Of a DNA stretch of 37,371 nt, positions 7,069 through 14,956 are shown piece after piece. Under the pieces are notes generated by a model. The model was not told where the DNA came from. It saw only the letters and a program-made list of their open reading frames with translations, and ran no database searches. This stretch comes from an uncultured Alphaproteobacteria bacterium. GTDB lineage: Bacteria; Pseudomonadota; Alphaproteobacteria; Geminicoccales; Geminicoccaceae. Position 1 is the first letter of the stretch. Each line of letters begins with the position of its first letter. Where the stretch lies: assembly GCA_937995535.1 (NCBI GenBank), contig CALKJU010000066.1, forward strand, positions 1 through 37,371, given 5' to 3'. The position numbers and the translations under genes were made by a program.

Positions 7069-9012
7069 TCAGCCGCTCCAGACGCTGACGCCGCGCGCCG
7101 GCACGTCCGGATCGCCGAGCAGGAGCATGCCCGGCTCGTCGACGCGCTGCGGCACGCTGCCATAGTTGAAGGCGAAGGTGAGCCCGCCGCGCCGGCGCAG
7201 GCGGAGATCCGGCGGCAGTCGCCGCCAGGCTATGCCGGCGCGATCGAGCAGATGCTCGACCAGGTCGGCGGCCAGGGCGCGGTCGGGCCAGCAGGCGAGA
7301 TAGTGAACGCCGCCCTGAGCGAAGATCGCGCCTTCGCCGTCGGCGAAGCGCGCCAGCGGCTCGAGCTCGGTCTCGACCCGCTCACGCCAGACGCCGAGCT
7401 CGTAGACGCGGTTGCCCCAGGCCAGGCGGTCGGTGACCATCGCCGGTAGGCTCTCGACCCGGATGACCTTGAGCGGCAGGAGCCGCTGCGCCGGACCGGG
7501 CGCCAGCTCCTCCGGGATGCGGTGCGAGGTCGTCCGTGAACCCGTGCGCGGACCCAGCAGCGTGACCGCGCCGGCCGCGGCGAGCGCGGCGACGGTGGCG
7601 TCGTCGAGGATCGGCAGGGTCGGCGCGACGATCAGGCGATAGGCGTCGAGCGGCTGGCCGGGGCGACGGATATCGACGTCCAGCCCGCGCTCGCGGAGCG
7701 CGGTGTAGAAGGCGAAGACCAGCGCGAAGTAGTCGCAGCCCGTGCCCTGCGGTTGGATGCGCAGCGCCCAGTCCGCCTGCTCGTCGAACAGCAGCGCCAC
7801 GGGTGCCTGGCGGACCGGGTGGCAGTCGAGCCGTAGATCGGGCAGCGAGCGGGCCACCGCGGCGGCCTCGAGGCCGCCCTGGTCGAGCGCACGATCGGGC
7901 CGGTTGAGACCGGCGTGGAACTGCTCCTGGCCGAAGGGTGCCTGCCGCCAGCGGAAGTAGGAGACGACCTCGGCGCCGTGCGCCAGCGCCTCGAGCGTCC
8001 ACAGCCGGATCATACCTGCGGCCGGGGCGGGATTGCTAGGCGCCCAGTTCACCGGGCCGGGCTGCTGCTCCATGACCCACCAGCGCCCGCCCGGCGCGAT
8101 GCCGCGATAGAGATCGTGGTGGAACGCGGCGACATCGGGATGGCCGGTGCGGGCGTAGGCGGCGCGCTCGCCCGCTGTCAGCCACGGCATCCGCTGATCG
8201 GTGAAGCCCAGCGGATAGCTGTCCCACGATACGAAGTCGAGCTCGGCGGCGACCGGTGCATGCGCGAACTCGGTGAACAGGCCCATGAAATTGTGGGTGA
8301 TCGGCCGGCCCGGCGAGTGGACCCGCACGATCCCGGCCTGCATCCGGTTGTAGACGGCCACCTGATCGGAGGCGAAGCGGCGCCAGTCGAGGCGGTGCGC
8401 GGGGCTCGCCTCGGTGACGGTGAGCTGCGGCGGCTCGATCTCCCCGAACCCGCCGTACTCCATGGACCAGAACGCGTTGCCCCAGGCCTCGTTGAGCGCC
8501 TCGATGGCGCCGTAACGCGCCCGCAGCCAGTCCTGGAAGGCGGCCGCGGCCGCCGGCGACCAGGACAGCACCGTATCGTGGCAGCCATACTCGTTGTCGA
8601 GCTGCCAGGCCTGGACGGCGGGGTGCTGGCCCCAGCGCCGAGAGACCACCTCGCAGATCCGCGCCGTCTCCTCGCGCCATGCCGGCGAGCTGAAGTCGTA
8701 ATGGCGCCGCGAGCCGAACCGCCGCGGCAGGCCCCGCTCGTCACGGGCCAGGATGTCGGGCCGCTCGTCGATCAGCCATTTCGGCGGCGTCGCCGTAGGT
8801 GTCGACATCACCACCTTGAGGTCGTGGCGATGGAGCAGGTCGAGCGCGCGGTCGAGCCAGTCGAAGTCGAACGCGCCGCGGCGCGGCTCGAGCCGGCTCC
8901 AGGCGAACTCGGCCACGCGCACCCAGGCGATGCCGATCTCGCGCATCCGCCGGGCGTCGTCCTCCCACCACGTCTCCGGCCACTGCTCAGGATACCAGCA
9001 CACGCCCAGCAT
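7069..9012 (-). CDS. GH42 beta-galactosidase / arabinopyranosidase family glycosidase
   Basis: 647 residues, full GH42 length: catalytic TIM barrel, then trimerisation and small C-terminal domains. The acid/base is Glu141 in QLDNEYGCH and the nucleophile is Glu315 in WWVMEQQPGPVNW. The ATG at 9012 gives the standard GH42 start MLGVCWYPEQWP with GAGAGGG just upstream; the in-frame TTG further up at 9066 adds a non-family extension. No signal peptide, so it acts on imported oligosaccharides. GH42 enzymes cleave beta-galactosides and some cleave alpha-L-arabinopyranosides. It lies 70 bp after the sugar permease genes on the same strand, so its substrate is probably what the transporter brings in. 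The sugar cannot be told from sequence. Confidence 0.94.
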   Translation of the reverse strand: MLGVCWYPEQWPETWWEDDARRMREIGIAWVRVAEFAWSRLEPRRGAFDFDWLDRALDLLHRHDLKVVMSTPTATPPKWLIDERPDILARDERGLPRRFGSRRHYDFSSPAWREETARICEVVSRRWGQHPAVQAWQLDNEYGCHDTVLSWSPAAAAAFQDWLRARYGAIEALNEAWGNAFWSMEYGGFGEIEPPQLTVTEASPAHRLDWRRFASDQVAVYNRMQAGIVRVHSPGRPITHNFMGLFTEFAHAPVAAELDFVSWDSYPLGFTDQRMPWLTAGERAAYARTGHPDVAAFHHDLYRGIAPGGRWWVMEQQPGPVNWAPSNPAPAAGMIRLWTLEALAHGAEVVSYFRWRQAPFGQEQFHAGLNRPDRALDQGGLEAAAVARSLPDLRLDCHPVRQAPVALLFDEQADWALRIQPQGTGCDYFALVFAFYTALRERGLDVDIRRPGQPLDAYRLIVAPTLPILDDATVAALAAAGAVTLLGPRTGSRTTSHRIPEELAPGPAQRLLPLKVIRVESLPAMVTDRLAWGNRVYELGVWRERVETELEPLARFADGEGAIFAQGGVHYLACWPDRALAADLVEHLLDRAGIAWRRLPPDLRLRRRGGLTFAFNYGSVPQRVDEPGMLLLGDPDVPARGVSVWSG

Positions 9013-9082
9013 CACGCCCTCTCTTGGTCCGAAGCTCCCGAAGCCGTCGCTGGAATGCCCGGTCAAGGGGCAATCGTGCCAT

Positions 9083-9937
9083 TCATTCCTTGCTGCCGCC
9101 CAGCGTCAGCCCGGCGATGAAATGGCGCTGCATCAGAAAGAACATCACGACGGGCGGGATGGCGGCGATGATCGAACCGGCCGAGATGAGCTGCCAGGAC
9201 GCGAGCCACATGCCGCGGAGCGACTGCAGCCCGGCGGTCACGGGGCGGACGTCGTCCGACTGCACGAGCACCAGCGCCCAGAAATAGTCGTTCCAGATGA
9301 AAGTGAAGACCAGCACGGAAAGGGCGGCGATCGCGGGCCGCACGAGCGGCAGGATGACGTGCCAGAAGATCCGCAGCTCGCTCATCCCGTCGAGGCGCGC
9401 CGCCTCGAGCAGCGAGTCCGGCAGCTGGCGGATGAAGTTGCGCATGAACAGCGTGCAGAACCCGGTCTGGAAGGCGACGTGGAAGAGGATCAGCGCCCAG
9501 ATGGTGTCGTAGACGGGGATGACGTTGATCGTCAGGTCGCGGACCGGGATCATCAGGATCTGGAACGGTACGAAGTTGCCGGCGATGAAGATCGCGAAGA
9601 GCGCGAGGTTGCCGCGGAAGTGGAACTTGGCCAGGGCGAAACCGGCCATGCAGGAGAGCATGACGGCCCCGGCGACGGCCGGCACGGTGATGAGCACGCT
9701 GTTGAGAATGAAGCGACCCATCGGCGAGCTGGTGAACACCGCGGTGTAGTTCTCGACGAGCTGGACCTCGCTGGGCCATCCCCAAAAGTTGCCGCGGTTC
9801 AGGTCCTCGATCGAGCGCAGCGAGGTCAGCATCACGGCCAGCAGCGGCAGCAGCCACAGGATCACCGCGATCGGCAGCGAGGCCTTGTAGAGCGCCTGCG
9901 TCGTCGGCGAGGTCCGCTCGATCGGCGTCGGGAACAT
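9083..9937 (-). CDS. Sugar ABC transporter permease, MalG type
   Basis: 284 residues with about six membrane helices. The EAA loop that docks the ATPase reads EAARLDGMSELRIFWHVILP near residues 190-210. Part of a CUT1-type (oligosaccharide) ABC importer. The start ATG shares one base with the stop of the upstream permease gene (TGATG), so translation is probably coupled. No ATP-binding subunit is encoded in this operon, so a shared MsmK/UgpC-like ATPase elsewhere is expected (inference). Confidence 0.94.
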   Translation of the reverse strand: MFPTPIERTSPTTQALYKASLPIAVILWLLPLLAVMLTSLRSIEDLNRGNFWGWPSEVQLVENYTAVFTSSPMGRFILNSVLITVPAVAGAVMLSCMAGFALAKFHFRGNLALFAIFIAGNFVPFQILMIPVRDLTINVIPVYDTIWALILFHVAFQTGFCTLFMRNFIRQLPDSLLEAARLDGMSELRIFWHVILPLVRPAIAALSVLVFTFIWNDYFWALVLVQSDDVRPVTAGLQSLRGMWLASWQLISAGSIIAAIPPVVMFFLMQRHFIAGLTLGGSKE

Positions 9938-10836
9938 CAGCGCCGCTCCTGCCGCAGCAGCCGCCACAGGAAGAACGCGATGTAGACGTCCATGAGGAGG
10001 AACAGCACCGTCGCGATCGCCGCCCCGTAGCCGTAGCGGAATGCCAGGAAGGTCTGCTCATACATGTAGTAGGCGAGCACGTTCGAGCTGTTGTAGGGGC
10101 CGCCGAGCGTCATGATCGAGATGAGATCGAAGCTGCGCAATGCCCCCACGACGCAGACCACGACGGCGATGAAGGTCGCCGGGCGGAGCTGTGGCAGGAT
10201 CACATGCCAGAGCAGCTTGCGGCCGGAGGCGCCGTCGATGCGCGCTGCCTCGATCAGCGAGCCGTCGATGGCGGTGAGGCCGGTCAGGTAGAGGATCATG
10301 CAGTATGCCGTCTGCGGCCACAGGCCGGCGGCGATCACGGCGAAGGTGGCCCAGGTCTCGCTCTCCAGGAGGGCCACCGGCGGCAGACCCAGCGCGGCCA
10401 GCAGATGGTTGAGCAGGCCGAACTGCGCGTTGAAGAACCACGCGAAGACCAGGCCGACGACGACCTGGCTGATGACGAAGGGAAAGAAGAACAACGACTT
10501 GACGAGGCGGATGCCGGTGACGGTCTGGTTGAGGAACAGCGCCAAGGCGAGCCCGAGCACGGGCGCCAGCATGAAGAACACCAGCCACCAGACGTTGTTG
10601 CGCAACGAGGTCCAGAACACCGGGTCGTCGAGCAGCTCGGCATAGTTGCCGAGGCCGACCCAGGTCCGCGGGTTGATCCCGTCCCAGTCGAACAGCGACA
10701 GCCACAGGCTGGCGCCGATCGGGTAGACGACGAACACAGCGAACATCGCGCAGGCCGGGGCCAGCAGGATGAACGGGGTGAGCGCGACCTGGTGGCGATC
10801 CCACCAGCTCCGCTCGACGACGGCGATCTGCGGCAT
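9937..10836 (-). CDS. Sugar ABC transporter permease, MalF/UgpA type
   Basis: 299 residues, six membrane helices; the EAA loop reads EAARIDGASGRKLLWHVILP around residues 195-215. It partners the MalG-type permease. The ATG at 10836 has no clear Shine-Dalgarno sequence: the bases upstream are CTCGGCCCGCGTC, and a 16-bp hairpin ends only about 17 bases before the start. Expression may therefore be limited relative to the binding protein. Confidence 0.94.
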   Translation of the reverse strand: MPQIAVVERSWWDRHQVALTPFILLAPACAMFAVFVVYPIGASLWLSLFDWDGINPRTWVGLGNYAELLDDPVFWTSLRNNVWWLVFFMLAPVLGLALALFLNQTVTGIRLVKSLFFFPFVISQVVVGLVFAWFFNAQFGLLNHLLAALGLPPVALLESETWATFAVIAAGLWPQTAYCMILYLTGLTAIDGSLIEAARIDGASGRKLLWHVILPQLRPATFIAVVVCVVGALRSFDLISIMTLGGPYNSSNVLAYYMYEQTFLAFRYGYGAAIATVLFLLMDVYIAFFLWRLLRQERR

Positions 10837-10852
10837 GACGCGGGCCGAGAGG

Positions 10853-10889
10853 CCTCGGAGCGTCGGCCGGACGGGCCGACGCTCCGAGG
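10853..10889. repeat. Strong intergenic hairpin between binding-protein and permease genes
   Basis: A perfect 16-bp inverted repeat, CCTCGGAGCGTCGGCC / GGCCGACGCTCCGAGG, with a 5-base loop (10869-10873). It nearly fills the 57-bp gap between the solute-binding-protein stop and the MalF-type start. There is no T-run on the minus-strand side, so it looks less like an intrinsic terminator than a 3'-end stabiliser or attenuating structure, as known between binding-protein and permease genes in maltose-type operons. Confidence 0.85.
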
Positions 10890-10893
10890 TGGA

Positions 10894-12129
10894 TCAGGAC
10901 TTGTAAATACGCTTGCGGGCGCGCTCGATGTCGTCGATGACCTTGTCGCGCCGCTCCGGGTTGACCATGAACTCCTGGAAGCCCTTCATCGCGATGGTGG
11001 CGAGATCCTCGCTCGTGTCGCGGTCGAAGAACTGCGCCAGCCCGTCGGCCCGCTCCAGCAGCTCCTTGCCCATCTTGAGGAACCGGTCGTCGGCGATCGC
11101 CGCCTCCTGGTTCACCGGCACCTGCAGGAGCGCCATGTTGATCGATTCCTGCACCTCGGGCCGCGCGACGTAAGCGAGGAACTTCTTCGCGTCCTCCTTG
11201 TTCTTGGCGCGCGCCGGAACGTGGATCGAGTCCATCGGCGCGTCCTCGTAGAGCCCGATGCCCGGGGTGATCTCCGGGAACGGGAAGAAGTCCATGTCGT
11301 CGGCGATCTCGGGCGGGAAGTTGGGCGCGATGAAGTTGCCGATCAGCATCATGCCGGCCTTGCCCTGGTAGAGCAGCGCCTGACTCTCCTGCCAGCTCAC
11401 CGAGGCGTGGTTCTTCACGAAGCACTCGCCCGCCAGCAGCTCCGCCCACTTGTCGAACACCGCCTTGACGCGGTCGTCGGTGTAGGGGATCGAGCCGCCC
11501 ATCAGCTCCATGTGGAAGTCGAGGCCGTTGAGCCGCATGTTGATGTAGTCGAACCAGCCGGCGGTGGGCCAGAGGTCCTTGGAGCCGATGACGATCGGCT
11601 CGACACCCGTGGCCCTGAGCTTCGCGCAGGCGGCCGTCAGCTCGGCCCAGGTCTTCGGCGGCTCGGCGATCCCCGCGGCGTCGAGCAGGTCCTTCCGGTA
11701 ATACATGCCCCACTGATAATAGGTGTAGGGCATCCCGTACTGCTTGCCGTCGACGGTCACCAGGTCGGTGGCGACCTCACCGATCTGCTTTTTGACTTCG
11801 TCGGTGTAGACCTCGCTCACGTCCTCGAGCAGGCCCGGCGTCACGAACTGGCGCATCCGGTTGCCGACGAACCAGTAGACCACGTCGGGCGACGCGCTGG
11901 TCAGCCAGTTGCGGATCGACTTCTTGTAGCTCTCGTGGTCGTAGACGTTGAACTTGACGGTGACGTCGGGGTGCTCCTGCTGGAAGCGCTGGATCACCGC
12001 CTCCCACGCCGCGCGCGGCGCCGGATCGGAGGTGTTGGCGTTGATCACCAGCTCGCCGGCGGCGGCGCCGGCGGCGAACAGCAAAGCGGCGCCGGCGAGA
12101 AGGCTGGTACGCAAACGGGCGACAGGCAT
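10894..12129 (-). CDS. Family 1 extracellular solute-binding protein (sugar ABC importer)
   Basis: 411 residues. A Sec signal peptide (LRTSLLAGAALLFAAGAAAG, cleavage near residue 24) is followed by a CUT1/SBP_bac family fold: ELVINANTSDP beta strand, VDGKQYGMPYTYYQWGMYYRKD hinge region, and a Trp/Tyr-rich ligand cleft. Periplasmic receptor for an oligosaccharide; ligand unknown. The ATG at 12129 is chosen because GGGAGAG lies directly upstream and the signal peptide starts there; an upstream in-frame ATG would add 33 residues without such support. It is the first gene of the operon and is divergent from the AraC-type regulator. Confidence 0.93.
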   Translation of the reverse strand: MPVARLRTSLLAGAALLFAAGAAAGELVINANTSDPAPRAAWEAVIQRFQQEHPDVTVKFNVYDHESYKKSIRNWLTSASPDVVYWFVGNRMRQFVTPGLLEDVSEVYTDEVKKQIGEVATDLVTVDGKQYGMPYTYYQWGMYYRKDLLDAAGIAEPPKTWAELTAACAKLRATGVEPIVIGSKDLWPTAGWFDYINMRLNGLDFHMELMGGSIPYTDDRVKAVFDKWAELLAGECFVKNHASVSWQESQALLYQGKAGMMLIGNFIAPNFPPEIADDMDFFPFPEITPGIGLYEDAPMDSIHVPARAKNKEDAKKFLAYVARPEVQESINMALLQVPVNQEAAIADDRFLKMGKELLERADGLAQFFDRDTSEDLATIAMKGFQEFMVNPERRDKVIDDIERARKRIYKS

Positions 12130-12275
12130 CGGGTTCTCTCCCTGACGGATGCCCCGGGGGCGCGCGGCGGCGCCACAGGCCCGGGTCTCGGTGCCATCCA
12201 CCATGGCGGGGAAGCGCTGGCCGCGCATCCGGGTTTTCCGCTAACGTTTCCTGGATCCTAAGGTCGGGGCGGCAG
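12130..12275. promoter_or_regulatory. Divergent control region, sugar operon / AraC regulator
   Basis: 146 bp between two divergent starts. On the minus strand, GGAAAC (12251-12246) and GGAAAAC (12239-12233) form a direct repeat with a 13-bp period, of the spacing seen for some AraC-family half-sites. The surrounding bases include AACGTT. These sit close to the regulator start and could allow autoregulation. Purely a candidate operator. Confidence 0.4.
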
Positions 12276-13121
12276 GTGGAGCTCGTCGACATCACCCGGG
12301 TGGCCCGCTACACGCGGGTCCGGCTCATGGACGAGCCGCACATCCACAGCGAGGTGGAGGTCAACTTCGTCACCGAAGGGCGGATGACCTACCTCTTCGC
12401 CGGCGAGGCGATCACGCTGCGGCAGGGTCAGCTCGGCCTGTTCTGGGGCACCGTCCCGCACCGCGTCGTCGCCATCGACGAGCCCACCAGCTTCGTCTGC
12501 CTCTATCTGTCGGTCGCCAACCTGATCGCGCTTCCCGAGTGCGAGGGGCTGAAGAACGCCGTGCTCAAGGGCCACCTCCTGGTCGCCCGCCGGGTCGACG
12601 ACCTGGATCCGCCGCTGTTCCGCCGCTGGCACGAGGATCTCGAGGCCGGCGATCCGCGCCGTGCCGATCTCGTCCGCCAGGAGCTGATGGCGCGCCTGCG
12701 CCGGCTCGATGTCGAGGGTTGGGTCGATCTGAGCGCGCGGGCCACGCCCGAGCCGGTCCCGCCGCAGGCCCGCGGCATGGCCAAGGCGCAGCGCATGGCC
12801 CGCTTCATCGCCGAGAACTTGAGCCGCCGGCTGACCGTGGAGCAGATCGCCGCCGCGGTCGGCCTGCATCCGAGCTATGCCATGGCGCTGTTCAAGGAGA
12901 GCCTCGGCCTGACGATCAACGGCTACATCACCCAGCATCGGCTGAGCCACGCCCAGGCGATGCTGCTCTCCACCGAGGCGGAGATCGTCCGGGTGGCGTT
13001 CGAGAGCGGCTTCGGCTCGGTCAGCCGCTTCTACGACGCCTTCAAGGCCCGCTTCGGGACCAGCCCGCGCCGCTTCCGCGAGCGCCACCGGCGCGCAGCC
13101 GCGGAGACGGCCCGCGCCTGA
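12276..13121 (+). CDS. AraC-family transcriptional regulator
   Basis: 281 residues. An N-terminal cupin-type sugar-sensing half (HIHSEVEVNFVTEG near residues 22-35, PHRVV near 61) is followed by two helix-turn-helix motifs at about 178-275 (TVEQIAAAVGLHPSYAMALF and IVRVAFESGFGSVSRFYDAF, ending FGTSPRRFRERH). Start is GTG at 12276 behind a weak GGGGCGG. Divergent from the sugar ABC/GH42 operon, which it probably activates in response to the imported sugar (inference from layout). Its stop codon lies in the loop of a 13-bp hairpin. Confidence 0.93.
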   Translation: MELVDITRVARYTRVRLMDEPHIHSEVEVNFVTEGRMTYLFAGEAITLRQGQLGLFWGTVPHRVVAIDEPTSFVCLYLSVANLIALPECEGLKNAVLKGHLLVARRVDDLDPPLFRRWHEDLEAGDPRRADLVRQELMARLRRLDVEGWVDLSARATPEPVPPQARGMAKAQRMARFIAENLSRRLTVEQIAAAVGLHPSYAMALFKESLGLTINGYITQHRLSHAQAMLLSTEAEIVRVAFESGFGSVSRFYDAFKARFGTSPRRFRERHRRAAAETARA

Positions 13122-13135
13122 CGGCGCGGGCCGTC
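13106..13135. terminator. Bidirectional terminator-like hairpin with a stop codon in its loop
   Basis: A perfect 13-bp stem, GACGGCCCGCGCC (13106-13118) and GGCGCGGGCCGTC (13123-13135), closed by the loop TGAC. The loop contains the TGA stop of the AraC-type gene; the left arm encodes its last codons. It separates two convergent genes whose stops are 21 bp apart. No T-run follows, as is common in high-GC genomes. Confidence 0.7.
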
Positions 13136-13142
13136 CAGGTCA

Positions 13143-14162
13143 TCACGCGACGCCGTCGGCCGCCGCGGCCAGCGCCACCACGGCGTTCAGGAACGCCTGG
13201 CTCTGGCCGGCGAACAGCCCGGAGGCGACCAAGCCGGTCGCCGCCGCGCGCGCCCCGGCATTGGCCGGCGCGGTCGGCCGCACCACCGAGCAACGCGGCA
13301 GGCCCGAGCGTAGGAAGGCGCAGGGGCGCGGCATGACCCGCCTCGCCTCGCGTCGGCCGCCGGTCAGGTTCGGCACGACGAGACGCCCGTCGCCGCTGTT
13401 GAAGCCGCGGATGCCCTCGAGCGACTGACGGAAATGGGCGAAGTGGATCGCCTCGGTCGGACCGATCGCGGCGAGGATCCGGACCACGTCGGGATGGCGG
13501 ACGAACGGCAGGAACTGGCTGTAGAGGCTGGTCCCACCCTGCTCGATCGAGGCGAAGTGGAACGCCGCGACCTGGACGATCCCGGCGAGCTGCCGCGCCG
13601 GCGTGGCGTTGCTGAGCGGGATCGCCGGTTGGTTCTGGATCGTCGCGATCTGCGCGAAGCTGGCGCCGAAGTCCGGATTACCGATCCCCCGGTAGCGCGT
13701 GTAGTAGCTCGTATCGACCGTCAGCCGCGTGAGATTGGTGAGGCGGCCGGTCCGGCGCAGGCCGGTCACCGGCGGTGGCAGGATCGTCCGGAACGGATCG
13801 AGATTGACCGGCTGCTCGCCGATCGAGACGAGGAAGGCATTGATGAAGGCGGCGTGGCTCTCCTCGTCCTCCTGCGTGTCGATGGCGTAGTCGGAGAGAC
13901 CCTCGTCGACGTCCTCGAGCGCCGCGCGGTAGCTCGCATTGCGCCGCGACAGCTCCTCGTACTGCAGCCACAGATCGGCCTCGACCAGCTCCGCCGCGGC
14001 GAGGAACTTGAGGATCGCGACCTCGCGCGCGCTGATCCGACCGGCGCTCGCCGCCTCGGCGTCGCGGGCCGCGAGCGGGGCGATGCCGACCGCCGCGACG
14101 GCGGTGCCCAGCGCGCTGTGGGTCAGGAAGCGGCGGCGGTCCGCCGACGAGCTCGTGGTCAT
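13143..14162 (-). CDS. Tat-exported ferritin-like domain protein
   Basis: 339 residues beginning with a twin-arginine signal (RRRFLTHSA at 9-17, hydrophobic to about 38). The mature part is a four-helix ferritin-like domain. Candidate di-iron ligands are Glu61 in ELVEADLW, the ExxH at 100-103 (EESH), Glu207 in FASIEQGG, and the second ExxH at 237-240 (EAIH). Proteins of this type (Tat signal plus ferritin-like fold) are common but their reaction is unknown. The last 75 residues are Ala/Arg-rich and contain a short PRCSVVRPTAPANAG segment. Convergent with the AraC gene; upstream is a 302-bp gap. Confidence 0.85.
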   Translation of the reverse strand: MTTSSSADRRRFLTHSALGTAVAAVGIAPLAARDAEAASAGRISAREVAILKFLAAAELVEADLWLQYEELSRRNASYRAALEDVDEGLSDYAIDTQEDEESHAAFINAFLVSIGEQPVNLDPFRTILPPPVTGLRRTGRLTNLTRLTVDTSYYTRYRGIGNPDFGASFAQIATIQNQPAIPLSNATPARQLAGIVQVAAFHFASIEQGGTSLYSQFLPFVRHPDVVRILAAIGPTEAIHFAHFRQSLEGIRGFNSGDGRLVVPNLTGGRREARRVMPRPCAFLRSGLPRCSVVRPTAPANAGARAAATGLVASGLFAGQSQAFLNAVVALAAAADGVA

Positions 14163-14464
14163 CCGAGGGCTCCATCACCTGTGTTGCTAGGGACAGGACG
14201 CACGCACCGGCGCGGGGCGCCGTCGAGTCGCGCGTTGTCAACAATCCTTACTGGCCTCGATGAAGATCGGATGCACCTCTTCTCGTTTTTTATTGAGATC
14301 TATTTTTGGCGTGAACTCAATAATACTTCTAGCGACCTGATATGGATGCGGCGGCCGCTCGCGATCACGCAGAGTTGATCGGACGATCGGCGCATCCGGC
14401 GGTGCCGGGTGCGGCGTAAGGTTGGCAGCGGCCGTCGAGGTCGCGCTTGGCAAGGACATCACGC
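14163..14464. other. Intergenic region with an AT-rich island
   Basis: 302 bp between divergent genes. Bases about 14270-14345 are strikingly AT-rich (TTTTTTATTGAGATCTATTTTT and surroundings) against the window background. On the minus strand TTGACA at 14241-14236 is a perfect -35 box for the ferritin-like gene, though no good -10 follows. The reverse strand of the AT-rich part can be read as a short peptide-like frame without start or family. I see no RNA gene. Confidence 0.5.
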
Positions 14465-14938
14465 ATGCCGATCCGCCATACACCGCGCCGCTTTCTGGTG
14501 ATCGCCACGCTGCCGCTCGCACTCGCCGTCGCCGGCTGCGGCGAAACCACCGGCACGACGACGATGGCTGCCGCCACCCCGCAGCTCTCGCTCTACGAGC
14601 GGCTCGGCGGAAAGCCCGCGATCATCGCCGTCGTCGACGACTTCATCGGCAATGTCGCGGCCGACGCGCGGATCAACGGGCGCTTCGCCGGCGCCGACAT
14701 TCCCCGTCTCAAGGCGAGCCTCGTGGACCAGATCTGCGAGGCGGCCGGCGGGCCCTGCACCTACACCGGCCCGGACATGCGCACCGCCCATGCCGGGATG
14801 GGAATCACCGACGGCGAGTTCGACGCGCTGGTCGAGGACCTCGTCCGCTCGCTCGACAGGTTCGCGGTTCCGGCGCGCGAGCGGGACGAACTCCTCGGGG
14901 CGCTGGGCGGGATGCGCGGCGACATCGTCGGGATCTGA
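14465..14938 (+). CDS. Exported lipoprotein truncated haemoglobin (group 1-like)
   Basis: 157 residues. Residues 1-25 form a lipoprotein signal (LALAVAGC, lipid-bearing Cys25). A truncated-globin domain follows from LYERLGGKPAI (43) to the end. The proximal haem His is His109 in MRTAHAGMGI. The helix-B position that is Tyr in classical trHbN is Ile61 here (VVDDFI), and the usual helix-E Gln is Leu86, so the distal pocket lacks the ligand-stabilising polar pair; this fits a known exported subgroup rather than an NO dioxygenase. The ATG at 14465 starts the signal peptide; the upstream TTG is not needed. Haem binding is inferred. Confidence 0.88.
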   Translation: MPIRHTPRRFLVIATLPLALAVAGCGETTGTTTMAAATPQLSLYERLGGKPAIIAVVDDFIGNVAADARINGRFAGADIPRLKASLVDQICEAAGGPCTYTGPDMRTAHAGMGITDGEFDALVEDLVRSLDRFAVPARERDELLGALGGMRGDIVGI

Positions 14939-14956
14939 GCGCGAAGCCGTCCGCGC

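Noticed and set aside
14238..14522. Minus-strand frame through the AT-rich island
   Set aside because: No start signal and it overlaps the globin gene; only its end looks protein-like, so it is reported as a compositional oddity, not a gene.
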